From Bolinopsis microptera (lineage: Eukaryota; Ctenophora; Tentaculata; Lobata; Bolinopsidae): a stretch of DNA of 60,000 bases. Where the stretch lies: positions 3,350,001 to 3,410,000 of the forward strand of contig NC_087074.1 in NCBI RefSeq assembly GCF_026151205.1. The letters are read 5' to 3'. The stretch's first letter is position 1, and every line of letters starts with the position of its first letter. The notes under the pieces were generated by a model, which saw nothing but the letters and a program-made list of their open reading frames with translations, was not told where the DNA came from and made no database searches. This document shows positions 19,152-44,662 of this stretch, one piece after another. Position numbers and translations under genes: made by a program.

Positions 19152-19484
19152 TTCTTTTTCCTTCCTCTTTTCCTTGTCATCCCCTTTAGTTTTAAGATTC
19201 TTGCTATAAATGGCTACAGCTAACACTATTAATGCTAAGTACCAAACAACAAGTGGGAGGTGGATCGTTGGTACCATTAAATCGATTTAACACCGCAATT
19301 CCAGTCGCAAGCCTGGGACCACTACTAGCATAGTCACAACATCTACAAAGCTGCCATATAGCCTGACTGACAATTTTCTCGACTGACTGACAATGTTTCT
19401 TCTTTTTCCCCATTTAGAATACAAAGATTAGTGCATTTTAGCTTATGATTAATATTATATTTTTACCTATAGTTTACTTAGATT
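19152..19484 (+). repeat. Right pseudo-LTR of the Naiad element
   Basis: Direct repeat of 15315-15647, located about 235 bp after the end of the RT frame. Confidence 0.9.
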
Positions 19485-19829
19485 GTATTACTTATGAATC
19501 ATATTTCAGGTGTTTTTTAGTATTGTAGTTGAGTGTGTGAAGGAGAGAAGAAGTAGTTAGAAGTTGTAAGCTGTAAGTGTCACGAAGATAAGAAGAGTAA
19601 ACTAGAAGTAGAAGAACCAAGGAAGTGTATTTGTATATACATAGTTTTAGTTAGTAATGTATTTTAGGAGTAAAGACTTTTAGTTCGGGAAATATTTAGT
19701 GATATTTTAGTTAGTAGTTAGTTCGTAGTTATTTAGTATTTAGTGATTTAGTGGGTTACGGGAGGTAAGTGTTAGGGAGGTTAGTGACTAGTGAGAGTCA
19801 GTGAGTGGTATAATACAGTGTTATTTTAA
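19485..19829. other. Intergenic, low-complexity TTAGT-rich stretch
   Basis: Purine-rich and TTAGT/GTTAG-rich sequence with many small internal repeats (TAGTTAGTAGTTAGT type). No ORF or exon could be supported. Confidence 0.5.
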
Positions 19830-20558
19830 GGGGGCCGGGGGGGGGGGTCTTCATCAAAATTATCTCGAAATTGATTTTATAGTTGTTTCTGATAGAGGGG
19901 AGTGATATCTATCAGCTGCTTTTGGTCCCATGGAAAAATATTGTTCCTAGCCACAATTATCGCCAGTCAAAGGTCAGCGCTTATGTGTAATTGTATTGCG
20001 CAAGCGATTTTCAATCGCGCGCCCTGAAAAACGAGTCTAAAAATCTATCTTCTCCTACATTTTTTGAGCAATCACCCTGAAACTTCCAGAATATGTTCTA
20101 GGGATCATTTAAAAGATATCTGTCGAGCCGAATTTTGAGATAGGCCTTAGAAAATTTTTTATTCAATTTTGAAAATCTTGGACCTAGAAAAATCGTCAAA
20201 AAATGAGGTCCAAGATTTTCAAAATTGAATAAAAAATCTTCTTAGGCCTATCTCAAAATTCGGCTCGACAGATATCTTCTAAATGATCCATAGAACATAT
20301 CCTGAAAGTTTCAGGGTGATTGCTCAAAAAATGTAGGAGAGGATAGATTTTTAGACTCGTTTTTCAGGGCGCGCGATTGAAAATCGCTCGCGCAATACAA
20401 TTACACATAAGCGCTGACCTTTGACTGGCGATAATTGTGGCTAGGAACAATATTTTTCCATGGGACCAAAAGCAGCTGATAGATATCACTCCCCTCTATC
20501 AGAAACAACTATAAAATCAATTTCGAGATAATTTTGATGAAGACCCTCCCCGGCCCCC
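19830..20558. mobile_element. TTAA-flanked fold-back element, copy C (longest hairpin)
   Basis: A 729-bp unit with TTAA at 19826-19829 and 20559-20562, ends GGGGGCCGGGG / CCCCGGCCCCC. Each arm is about 350 bp and the two arms are nearly perfect reverse complements around a short centre near 20190 (AAATCGTCAAAAAAT). The arms share blocks with the copies at 2966 and 6873 but the unit is longer. No protein is encoded. It is an independent insertion that confirms the TTAA target. Confidence 0.8.
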
Positions 20559-20562
20559 TTAA

Positions 20563-22928
20563 TAACACATTCTATTTCAGATTTATTTATTATAATACCG
20601 CGTTTTATTTTGTTTATTATTATCCCTAATTTCAGTGTATAGATAGGTTGTAACACTACATGGCTCAGTGACACAAGTACAAGAAAAAACCCATTACATC
20701 AACATGTCAAGGTTCTGCACTGCCCCTTGGAGGACTTCGCCGCTGCGAATAGAGCAACAATCTTGATGGGTTGGCATCGTCAATCAACACTGCCCCAAGC
20801 AAGACTCACGGTCTCGATTAGATTTCGACCGTTCTGTATACATGCTTATACGTTTTTGTTATATGAGTAAGCTGTGGGCCGATTGTGAAAGTAAGTTATT
20901 ATATACCGATGTTTTTTTACGCTGATTTCGAATAAGACATATCATGCAGCATTTTTTTATCTAGACACTTATTTTACTTCGGAGTATTCCAACAGCCATA
21001 GTGTTACACAAGTGCAACCAGCCAATTACAGAAAGCCGAAGGATTTGTTTTTTCAGACGCACGCACGTGAAAAGCTTACCTAACCTGGGGATCACAGGCT
21101 TGAGGCTATTATGTTCATAAAAATAAATAACAGAATAACAAAATAAAGATTTGGCGGAATGACAGGCTGAGCGCCGCCCAGTAAGTGAAAAGCTTGTAAA
21201 ACGATATTTCAACTGTGAACTGTTTCTGCTTTTTATTAGGATTTGGAGTTAATTTTGGTTTTAAAGTAATTGTGAAGATAATATAAAGATTTGAAGTGCA
21301 AATTTGTGCAATTTAACTTTAATAAGTACTATACCATTCAAATCAAAATCAGCATTTACAAATGTACGTTACACAGAACGGTCGAAATCTAATCGCAACC
21401 AAGACGCACTAACATTACCTTTATCTAGTTGATATTTGTACACAAAAATGAATTTACTGTTAAAACGAACCAACTTTGATTTAATTAAATTACCTATTTT
21501 TTAATAACTGTTGTGATTGGTGATGGAGGTTTTTGATTAACGATGTCAACCCTTCCAGATTTCACATAGCCATGTGTCTACGCGTACTGCGTGACGCGCT
21601 TGTTTCACGCGCTACTGCAAGCGAGAGGGCTCTGGTTAGAGCAACTTCCAGATCGTTGCTCAGCGAATTAACGAGCGCAACGATCTAGTCAGGATCGATG
21701 CGAAGCAATAATGCTAGTTTGCGCGGCGCGTCGAAGCGGGGAAATCCTCCCAGTATTCACCTAATTATGTGCTATCGCGCCGCTGCGGGCGCGCTTGTTT
21801 CACAAGTCAAGAAAAAGTCCTTTTTATCGCCGTGAGGCAGGCGCGCGCTACCGCAAGCGCAAGGGCTCTGGATAGAGCAATTCCCAGTAAGTATTTAAAG
21901 TTTAAGTGCACAAATCTGTACTAATTTAAATCTTTATACTATCTTCACAATTACTTTAACGTTTAAAACCAAAACTAACTCGAATCCTAAAGCATAAACA
22001 GTTGAAATATTGTTTAAAAGCGCAGCCTGTCACGTGCGCGCGTCTGACAAAAATGGTTATTTCAGATTTGTTTGGAGAGGCGAATCTTGTAGAGCGATGC
22101 GTTACTGTGCCGCGCCGCGCACTTAATAAGGCTTCTCACAGCTAGATCGGCGAGATGCGCTACTGTGCCGCGCCGAGCTGCCATGAATTGATTACTGAGC
22201 CGCGCTCAGCCTGTCATTCCGCCAAATCTATTATGTTAATGAACATAATAGCCTGGGGTCCTCAGGTAATGAATTGACATCGTCAATTAAAGGCGAATCA
22301 TACACAGTTTAGGCTTTTGATTTTTTCAAATAAAATATCATCTTTAGAGTTGAGAGAACCTATTTAAATTATTTGTTATATAGTTGTGTTGAAAGTATTT
22401 TTTTTAAATGGTTATTTGCATTTTGCTCATAACTCGTCAAGAAATGATTTTTATGCATATGCTAAGTAATAGGTTTTATTCGAAATCACCATAAAAAGTA
22501 CATTGTATGCGTACGTACCTATGTACGTATGGCAATGGTACAATTTCTTAATCTGAAAGTTCTAGTTTTTTTGACCCCATGATGATTCCACCTAACCATG
22601 TGCTTCCGTTCCACTTAACTGCAGGCGTGCTTGTTTCACAGATATAAAAGAAAGTTGAAATTAGTAGCGTGCGCTAATGGAAGTTTCAGTACTCTGGTTA
22701 GAGCAACCTAAATAAATTCATTGTTTGGAGGACTTCGCCGCTTCGACGCGCCGCGCGAACTAGCATTCTTGCTTCGCATCGATCTAGCATTCTTGCTTCT
22801 TGCTAGCATTTTTGCTTCGCATCGTCGATCGTTGCTCTGCTTCGCAGAGCAACGATCTCGATGGGTTGACATCGTCAACCAAATTCATTGTATACTATAA
22901 AATAAATTATATTGTTGATTGTATCATG
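20563..22928. repeat. Nested GC-rich repeat block
   Basis: A mosaic of repeats with no credible gene. GAGGACTTCGCCGCT...GATGGGTTGGCATCGTCAA occurs near 20731-20795 and again at 22730-22880. ACAGAACGGTCGAAATCTAATCG near 21373 is the inverse of 20810-20840. CAGCCTGTCATTCCGCCAAATC occurs near 22207 and inverted near 21150. GATGCGAAGCAATAATGCTAG-type DNA at 21697-21740 is inverted at 22735-22790. A CTTGTTTCAC...GGGCTCTGGTTAGAGCAA unit occurs at about 21570-21660, 21780-21880 and 22600-22715. Probably several non-autonomous elements inserted into each other. Confidence 0.6.
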
Positions 22929-22930
22929 TA

Positions 22931-24383
22931 CAGGGTGGCCCAAAAGTGACTACCCACACGCAACCTTTTAATAACTCACGTAATTCGTCTTCAAATTGCA
23001 CCAAAATTTCAGAAATTATAGATATGGGTCCAATTTAGATTTCCTGAAAGTTTTGTAAGCCACGCCCAATTACAGTGGGCGTGGCGTGACACTCCCTCTT
23101 TTTCACTATTGTCTTCATAAAATAAGAACGCTTTAAGCATTAAGCTAAGAACTCCAAATAATTTGATAATTTAAAACCTTTCCTAAAGTTTCAAGTTCAT
23201 TGTTTAAAATTTGGCTGAGTTATGACCATTTCAAAATTCATCGGATACGTGATCCGAGCACTCAGATACGTGATCTCTGCACTTGGTTAATGGCCTGTTT
23301 GGCTCACATGCACCGCTTGATTGGTTGCAGGGCTTGTTAGCCCTACTAGTCACAGGTTCGTTCCTTACAATCGATAAAAAGGAATGAACTATCCATTGAA
23401 TCATCGAAAATGGTTCACTATCCTCCCTATACTGCGGAACAACGATTGTTTGTCTACCTGAACAAAGAGAATGGGGAGTTCTGCCCTCAGCTTAGACGAC
23501 AATTTCAAATGAAATTCAACCGATCATCCCCTTGCCGGAAAAGCTGCTTTGATATGCATCACAAGATCAAGTTCACTTTTTCTGCAAAAGACGAATTGCG
23601 AGGGCCGAAGAAAACATCACCAAGGTTGTTTGTGACGTGATGGATACACTTAAAATTGGCACCCGAAAACGAGCTCCTGCCTTAGACCTCAGCAGAACAT
23701 CCCTTCAACGAATCCTAAAGCGAGATCTTTCTAACCGGGCCTATATCGGATTACAAAGAAACACCAAATTTTAGACCGTGATTCCTGATTTTCCTGAAAA
23801 GGTCACGATCTGGTGCGCCATCAGTTCTCGTGGAATCCTAGGACCTTACTTTTACGAAGAATTTGGTGTTTTCCTGTCTAGCAAAGTCATTATCGGTATC
23901 CAATCAATCATGATCAGGTCGTCATCTCCTCAGTATGTTTGGTAAAGCCTAATGAACCTCATTAATACACGCTAACGCCTTACTCTTGATCAGATTGGGT
24001 GACGAGATCACTGATTGAGTGCAGAGATCACTGACTGAGTGCTCGGATCACGTATCCGATGAATTTTGAAATGGTCATAACTCAGCCAAATTTTGAACAA
24101 TGAACTTGAAACTTTGGGAAAGGTTTTAAATTATCAAGCCAAATGTGTGCAAAAAATTTGGAGTTCTTAGCTTAAACTCAAAGCGTTCTCATTTTATGAA
24201 GAAAATAGTGAAAAAGAGGGAGTGTCACGCCACGCCCACTGTAATTGGGCGTGGCTTACGAAACTTTCAGGAAATCTAAGTTGGACCCATATCTATAATC
24301 TCTAAAATCTTGGTGCAATTTGGAGACGAATTACGTTAGTTATTAAGAGGTTGCGTGTGGGTAGTCACTTTTGGGCCACCCTG
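22931..24383 (+). mobile_element. Tc1/mariner-superfamily transposon with long inverted ends, copy 2
   Basis: Same family as 10792-12402 but in the opposite orientation: termini CAGGGTGGCCCAAAAGTGAC inverted, TA at 22929-22930 and 24384-24385. The inverted repeats run about 22931-23290 and 24005-24383. It is immediately followed by an end of repeat A (ATCTTACTATATATAAAG), so it landed at that repeat's edge. Confidence 0.85.
23410..23945 (+). pseudogene. Tc1/mariner-like transposase, degenerate
   Basis: Opens with MVHYPPYTAEQRLFVYLNKE and the helix-turn-helix half, equivalent to the minus-strand copy at 11240-11841. The frame stops at 23640; RAPALDLSRTSLQRIL-type remnants follow in another frame. 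Near 23795-23870 the DDE core resumes as FPEKVTIWCAISSRGILGPY, a stretch missing from copy 1. Together the two broken copies show that the family coded for a paired HTH plus DDE transposase. Frameshifts make this copy non-functional. Confidence 0.7.
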
Positions 24384-24385
24384 TA

Positions 24386-24419
24386 ATCTTACTATATATA
24401 AAGCGAGACGATATATACA
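24386..24419 (-). repeat. Repeat A, right-end fragment split by a Penelope-like element
   Basis: ATCTTACTATATATAAAGCG and the following bases are the reverse complement of the right end of repeat A at about 50001-50034. The remainder of this copy resumes at about 26780. Confidence 0.75.
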
Positions 24420-26395
24420 TTCAACGAATAGGTGTACATTTAAATGATAGATCTGTATATAGTATTGTAAATAATGTAGATGATTTAGTTGTAGAATTGA
24501 TTGATAAAATTTCGAATTGGACAATTGAGTTTAAAGATGAATTAGGTATGTCCAAGAAGGTCAAGGAGTGGGTTATTCCATGTACTGAGCTTAACCAGCC
24601 TGGAAACATGTACCTGAATCCCAAGGCACACAAACCACCTTTGTATCCTGGGAGGATGATTACCACCGGCTGTGGTTCATACATTGAAAACCTTTCTGCC
24701 TTGACTGCGTATGAATTGAAGAAGGCTACTTTGAATTATAGAATTATTGATACCCCTCACTTTCTGAGGAAGATTGATAGCCTTAACGAGTCTAGCATAT
24801 TGTTGGGAAAGGAGGTTATACATGTTGCCATCGATATATCTAACATGTTTACCAACATTCCTAGGGATATGGGGATCCAACAATGCACTAAGCACCTGAA
24901 TAAAAGGAGTAGTGGTGATCAATTGTTTAGTACAGAATGCATTATTAGTGCACTAGAAATTACTCTTGATTACAACATTGCTTCATTTAACGGTATAACA
25001 TACCGCCAGGAGCGTGGAGCAGCGATGGGTCCTAAGAACTCATGTGAGTATGCTGATTGTGCTATGGATAAGATCGATATTTTAGTTAACGAAGGAGATC
25101 TAGAATATGGCCCGCCTCATAGACCAGCATTCTGGGGTAGATTACGTGATGACATTTATATGGCTTGGCCCGGTACTGTTGAGGAACTATTACAATTCAT
25201 GGAATGGCTCAATAGTATCCACCCAAACCTTTTGTTTACTTACGACTACTCTAGGGACGGCGTTGAGTTTCTAGACACCCATGTCTATGCTGTTGGTGAT
25301 GTTGTCCACACCAAACTCTACTCTAAACCTAGTGACACCCACTGCTACCTTATCCCCACGTCATGCCATAGGAACCATGTTGTAAAAAACATACCTTTTG
25401 GAGTGGCGAGGCGGGTGAGACAGAACAACAGTGAAGACACTAACTTCTTGGAGCAGAGAGAGGTCTACACACGTTACCTTCTAGCCCGAGGTTATCATTC
25501 CAGTATTATAGAAGATGCCTTTAACAAATTTAGTGATATAGCTAATAGGAAAAACTTGTATACCCTTAAAGACAAGGATGAGTCGACTGCCTGTTTAATA
25601 CCCATGGTGATGGATCAAAATCCAGCACTTCCCAACATGGGGGGCATTATCCATAAGTATAAGCACCTTCTCAACCTTGATCCGGCCCTGAAGAAGCTGG
25701 TACGTGCGGACAGTGTATTCGTGAGTCATCGAAAGAATCAAACTATCGGTGGCATGCTTGTACACAATAAGTATCGTGCCAGTGGAACTTTAAACTGTGA
25801 TAATGAGAGAGAAACAACTGCAAGTCAGATCCAGGAACCAGACTCCGAAAGTCTAAGGGCGGTTCCCGGGGCTGTCGACCCAGGGTGCCATGCTTGTGGT
25901 AAATGCTATGTTTGTAAGCAAAATTTCCTGTCCCCCTGTTCCAACTTTAGTAGTCACCATTCTAAACAAGTTTTCCCTATAACGAAGTATATATCTTGTC
26001 AGAGTTATAACCTCATTTATTTAATGGAGTGTAAGACTTGTAAACAGTCGTATGTCGGTTATACTACCTCAAATCTCCCTAAGAGATTCTCTAACCATAA
26101 GAGTCACATAAAGAAAGGTATAAGAAGTTGTAAATTAGTTAACCATTTTTTAGATATTGATCATGATTTAGATTTTAGTACCATAGCCTCCTATAATTCC
26201 TCACTTAGTAAGCACCTTTCTGTCATTATAGTAGACGCTTTAGTATTTGAGCCTAATATTAGTAAAGCAGACAAAGAAAAGGCTATGGAAGCTAGAGAGG
26301 GGTTCTACCAGACCCAATTGAAAACCCTTGAACGGTTTGGGGGTATGAACACCCTTGATAGTAACCATATACTTTTTAAATCTGCCGGAGCTTAG
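24416..26395 (+). CDS. Penelope-like RT with C-terminal GIY-YIG endonuclease, N-terminus missing
   Basis: An open frame of about 660 residues; any start upstream lies in the flanking transposon end, so no authentic start exists. Visible order: NPKAHKPPLYPGRMI fingers motif, motif A HVAIDISNMFTNIP, motif B QERGAAMGPKNS, motif C RLRDDIYMAW (catalytic DD pair kept, first residue atypical), then GVEFLDTHVY. The C-terminal part has a Cys-rich region CHACGKCYVCKQNF and a GIY-YIG nuclease, LIYLMECKTCKQSYVGYTTS, with KRFSNHKSH and NHFLDIDHD giving the CCHH residues. This is the normal EN+ Penelope layout, opposite to the Naiad element at 15315. No internal stop is seen, so the insertion is young, but it lacks the 5' part and cannot be autonomous. 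Confidence 0.82.
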   Translation, partial: YIQRIGVHLNDRSVYSIVNNVDDLVVELIDKISNWTIEFKDELGMSKKVKEWVIPCTELNQPGNMYLNPKAHKPPLYPGRMITTGCGSYIENLSALTAYELKKATLNYRIIDTPHFLRKIDSLNESSILLGKEVIHVAIDISNMFTNIPRDMGIQQCTKHLNKRSSGDQLFSTECIISALEITLDYNIASFNGITYRQERGAAMGPKNSCEYADCAMDKIDILVNEGDLEYGPPHRPAFWGRLRDDIYMAWPGTVEELLQFMEWLNSIHPNLLFTYDYSRDGVEFLDTHVYAVGDVVHTKLYSKPSDTHCYLIPTSCHRNHVVKNIPFGVARRVRQNNSEDTNFLEQREVYTRYLLARGYHSSIIEDAFNKFSDIANRKNLYTLKDKDESTACLIPMVMDQNPALPNMGGIIHKYKHLLNLDPALKKLVRADSVFVSHRKNQTIGGMLVHNKYRASGTLNCDNERETTASQIQEPDSESLRAVPGAVDPGCHACGKCYVCKQNFLSPCSNFSSHHSKQVFPITKYISCQSYNLIYLMECKTCKQSYVGYTTSNLPKRFSNHKSHIKKGIRSCKLVNHFLDIDHDLDFSTIASYNSSLSKHLSVIIVDALVFEPNISKADKEKAMEAREGFYQTQLKTLERFGGMNTLDSNHILFKSAGA

Positions 26396-26779
26396 TTTTA
26401 GTTTTAGTATATTTTGTAGATTTTATTTAGTTACATACCATTATTCCAGAGACGTGCATATTACATTTTTTACTTAAGTATAAATTTTACAGGTTTTTTG
26501 TTGTGATTTTAAGTGATTTTCCGAGAATCAGTTATCAGTATTTAGATAAGAGATAAGATAAGAGTACATTTTTAACGGCTTTCAGTTTCTTTTTTAAATT
26601 TCAGTTCATCAGATTTTCCCACTGCTTTTAGTTTGTATTTATTCTCAATTGTATATGATTCGTATTTGTTGTAGTTACTTTTAATGATATAATTTCTCAG
26701 AATTGATGTAAATAAACGATGCAAAGACTTTCGAAGATCTAATCACAACCGCTTTCTTTTATTGTGTAGAAGTCCAGCC
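24416..26779 (+). mobile_element. 5'-truncated canonical Penelope-like element (RT then GIY-YIG)
   Basis: The element lies between GAGACGATATATA and ATATATATATATGTGTATATATCC, i.e. within the TA-rich tract of repeat A, which is continuous on the two sides. Penelope-like elements are known to favour microsatellites. The left edge falls inside the coding frame, so the copy is 5'-truncated; the right part is a ~380-bp AT-rich 3' UTR. No pseudo-LTR and no hammerhead core are seen. Confidence 0.75.
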
Positions 26780-27085
26780 ATGAAATATATATATATGTGT
26801 ATATATCCGTGCCATTTTACTGACACCACGGCATCAACTTTAACGCGACTTTCCGCAAAGACCGTAAAACATATACAACTGAAACTTTTTTGACTGGGTC
26901 AAATGCTTTAATGGCCTTCAAATCAGCATGAAAAAATAAAAATTGGCCAAGGAATAATAATTTTAGTGCCCAAAATTTGGACTCTCAAGTGGTGTCAAAA
27001 ACGCGAATTAAATAGGTAATAATTATTTTAGTTTCTCGAGTCTTGACACCACTTTAGGGTTAGACGGGTTCCTGCTAGTATATAT
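26780..27085 (-). repeat. Dispersed AT-rich repeat A, reversed copy (main part)
   Basis: Reads, reversed, from the ATATATCC junction through CCACGGCATC, GGCCTTCAAATCAGCATG and GGTGTCAAAAACGCGAATTA to GGGTTAGACGGGTTCCTGCTA. It matches 1693-1985 and 49731-50034; the missing end is at 24386-24419. Confidence 0.7.
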
Positions 27086-28414
27086 AATGCACTGGTTGCG
27101 AGAAGCATTATTGGATGGCGGATGCGCGGTGCGGCCGGCGGCCCAGTAACGCATCGCGCTACAATAATGCATAATGATTATTGGGCTGCACTCGCTCTAA
27201 CCGACTAACCAGAGCTCTATCGCTTGAGAGTTGAGCTGTAGCGCGCGACTGCCGAACTGCCGAAGGCGGCACGGGAACTTGTGAAACAAGCACGTCACGC
27301 AGTACGCGTAGACACATGGCTATGTGAAATTGTGAAGGGCCGCACCACTCATCAAATGTGAGATTATGCTTCTCCCCGCAGCGCAGATCGATCGACACTC
27401 GGCCATATATTTTAATTCGATTATGATGTGTTCAAACATTGGATACCAATATTATACCAATGTCCAATATATAAGCCTGGCCCATGTGTGGTTGGTAAAG
27501 GTTAACGGGTAAAATATCTGTTCCATATATTGGACCGTCGACGAGTCCAACTCGGCGCGCGTCATGGTAGGTTGTAAACCTACAAGGTAAAGGTTGCGTC
27601 GTCGCTTGGTGCATTGTCGTTTGCTCTATCCAGAGCCCTTTCGCTTGCAGTAGCGTCACGCAGTACGCGTAGACTCATGGCTAGCTAGTTGCATTTAATA
27701 ACAAGTTGTATTTTCTTATTATATTTTAATTTTATGACGGCTTGAAAACGATCAAAAGGCAACGTGTGTCAAACCATAATTGCACATAACGGCCTAATAT
27801 AAGGGCTAAGGTCTTACACATTAAAATAAAGTTGAAGTATATCCTAATCCAGACATCAAATGTTTGCAGTTGCACTTTGCATGCCAGCGTTGAGTCTTAA
27901 ATGTTTATTGTTCAATCATAAATTTAAATATATTTGTTTCAAAATCATGGAATTAAAGACAATTATTATGGATTATCAAAATCAAAGATGAAATCCTATT
28001 CTGTATTCGACTTTCAAGTCCTCAATATCAAGTTTAAAATTAAAAAATATTTATACGAATGAAACGTTTATCGATTTGTTACATGTTAGTTGTTACATTG
28101 TACATGTTAGCGCGTCTGACTGTTTAGGTAACTGTTCGGTATAAACTATACAGAATACAGATCCTGGTCAGCTGCAGTTGTAAAGCTTGAATAATTAATT
28201 AATTAATTAATTAAATTAATTAACAATCAAGTGGACTATTGAGCTGACGCGAGACTGTACAACATCACAACAACATATTTTTAAAGTTTGGATCATCTTT
28301 ATAATATATGGCTATAATAATGAATCAAAATGTGATGCATAGCATAAAGCAGTACACAATAACACTTCACAACCCAAAATGTTGTGACTGCAAGATCGTT
28401 AGTTTTGGTATTAA
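27086..28414. other. GC-rich repeat copies and 3' flank of the zinc-finger gene
   Basis: Contains two reversed copies (about 27185-27335 and 27600-27690) of the CTTGTTTCAC/GCGCTACTGCAAGCG/GGGCTCTGGTTAGAGCAA repeat seen at 21.6-22.7 kb, including the shared words TACGCGTAGAC and CATGGCTA. From 27700 the sequence is AT-rich and should hold the 3' UTR of the minus-strand gene. An (AATT)n run lies at 28194-28223. Minus-strand ORFs at 27159-27398 and 27432-27659 are within the repeats and resemble no family. Confidence 0.5.
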
Positions 28415-44195
<15,781 letters not shown>

Positions 44196-44324
44196 CTGAA
44201 TACGTTTTCGTTATTCATCTTTTAGTTTTATCGAGAATTACGACTGCTTATGAATAATCAGACTAGTTAATACTTGAATATTACTATTACTTCTTGATGA
44301 CGTGGCCTTCAATATTATTATCTA
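44196..44324. other. Non-coding flank upstream of the zinc-finger exons
   Basis: Short AT-rich stretch, presumably intron or 5' region of the zinc-finger gene. Confidence 0.4.
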
Positions 44325-44500
44325 TTATTGTATAGAAAATCGAGTTTTAAGGGTTTAGTATTGTATTTGTTGTATTGTTATTTAAGGGTTTAGTTTTGTT
44401 ATTTGAGATCTGGTCACGGCAGGGCGCGTACCTAATGTTATAATTGAAGCAAGTTTAGTGACGGAAAAGAAATTATAAAACGGAAATAAGAAATACATAT
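44325..44500 (+). repeat. Copy of the SINE-like repeat, lacking its middle
   Basis: ATAGAAAATCGAGTTTTAAGGG at the left and GGTCACGGCAGGGCGCGTACC, CAAGTTTAGTGACGG and ACGGAAATAAGAAATAC at the right match, in order, the reverse complement of 49060-49500. The tRNA-like part is absent here. Confidence 0.6.
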
Positions 44501-44513
44501 ACATATCACCGGA

Positions 44514-44662
44514 GACTCGCGGGCGGAACAAAATATTGCACGCGCACGCGCGTGCAATATTTCATATGTCCCCGAGGGCGCTAGCCCGAGGAGGACATAT
44601 TTTCGTATAGCACTGAGGGCCCATCGGGCCCGAGTGCTATACGATTTTTCCGCCCGCGGGTC
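44514..44662. repeat. Cross-shaped palindrome cluster (outer stem plus three hairpins)
   Basis: Outer arms 44514-44528 and 44648-44662 (GACTCGCGGGCGGAA type) pair with one mismatch. Inside are three hairpins: 44531-44562 with a perfect 14-bp stem (AAATATTGCACGCG), 44564-44600 with ATATGTCC/GGACATAT plus an inner GGGC/GCCC, and 44604-44643 with CGTATAGCACT/AGTGCTATACG plus inner GGGCCC pairs. Far more GC-rich than the flanks. Confidence 0.85.

Larger units (their letters stand above)
15315..19484 (+). mobile_element. Naiad-type Penelope-like retroelement with pseudo-LTRs
   Basis: Two 333-bp direct repeats (15315-15647 and 19152-19484; one difference noticed, GAGTTGG/GAGGTGG) flank a 5' leader, a GIY-YIG/RT coding region and a short 3' UTR. 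Such pseudo-LTRs are normal for Penelope-like elements and are not retroviral LTRs. N-terminal GIY-YIG, a CxC spacer motif and a C-terminal RT are the published signature of the Naiad clade. TGATTCATATTT just left of the element and TGAATCATATTT nine bases right of it may be an imperfect target duplication. The near-identical pseudo-LTRs point to a recent insertion. Confidence 0.85.

Noticed and set aside
15315-19484. LTR retrotransposon
   Set aside because: The direct repeats bound a Penelope-type RT with GIY-YIG; no gag, protease, integrase, PBS or PPT. They are pseudo-LTRs.
44514-44662. Rho-independent-type terminator or viral inverted terminal repeat
   Set aside because: Terminators of that kind are bacterial and this is animal DNA; no viral replication gene or second matching end is found nearby.
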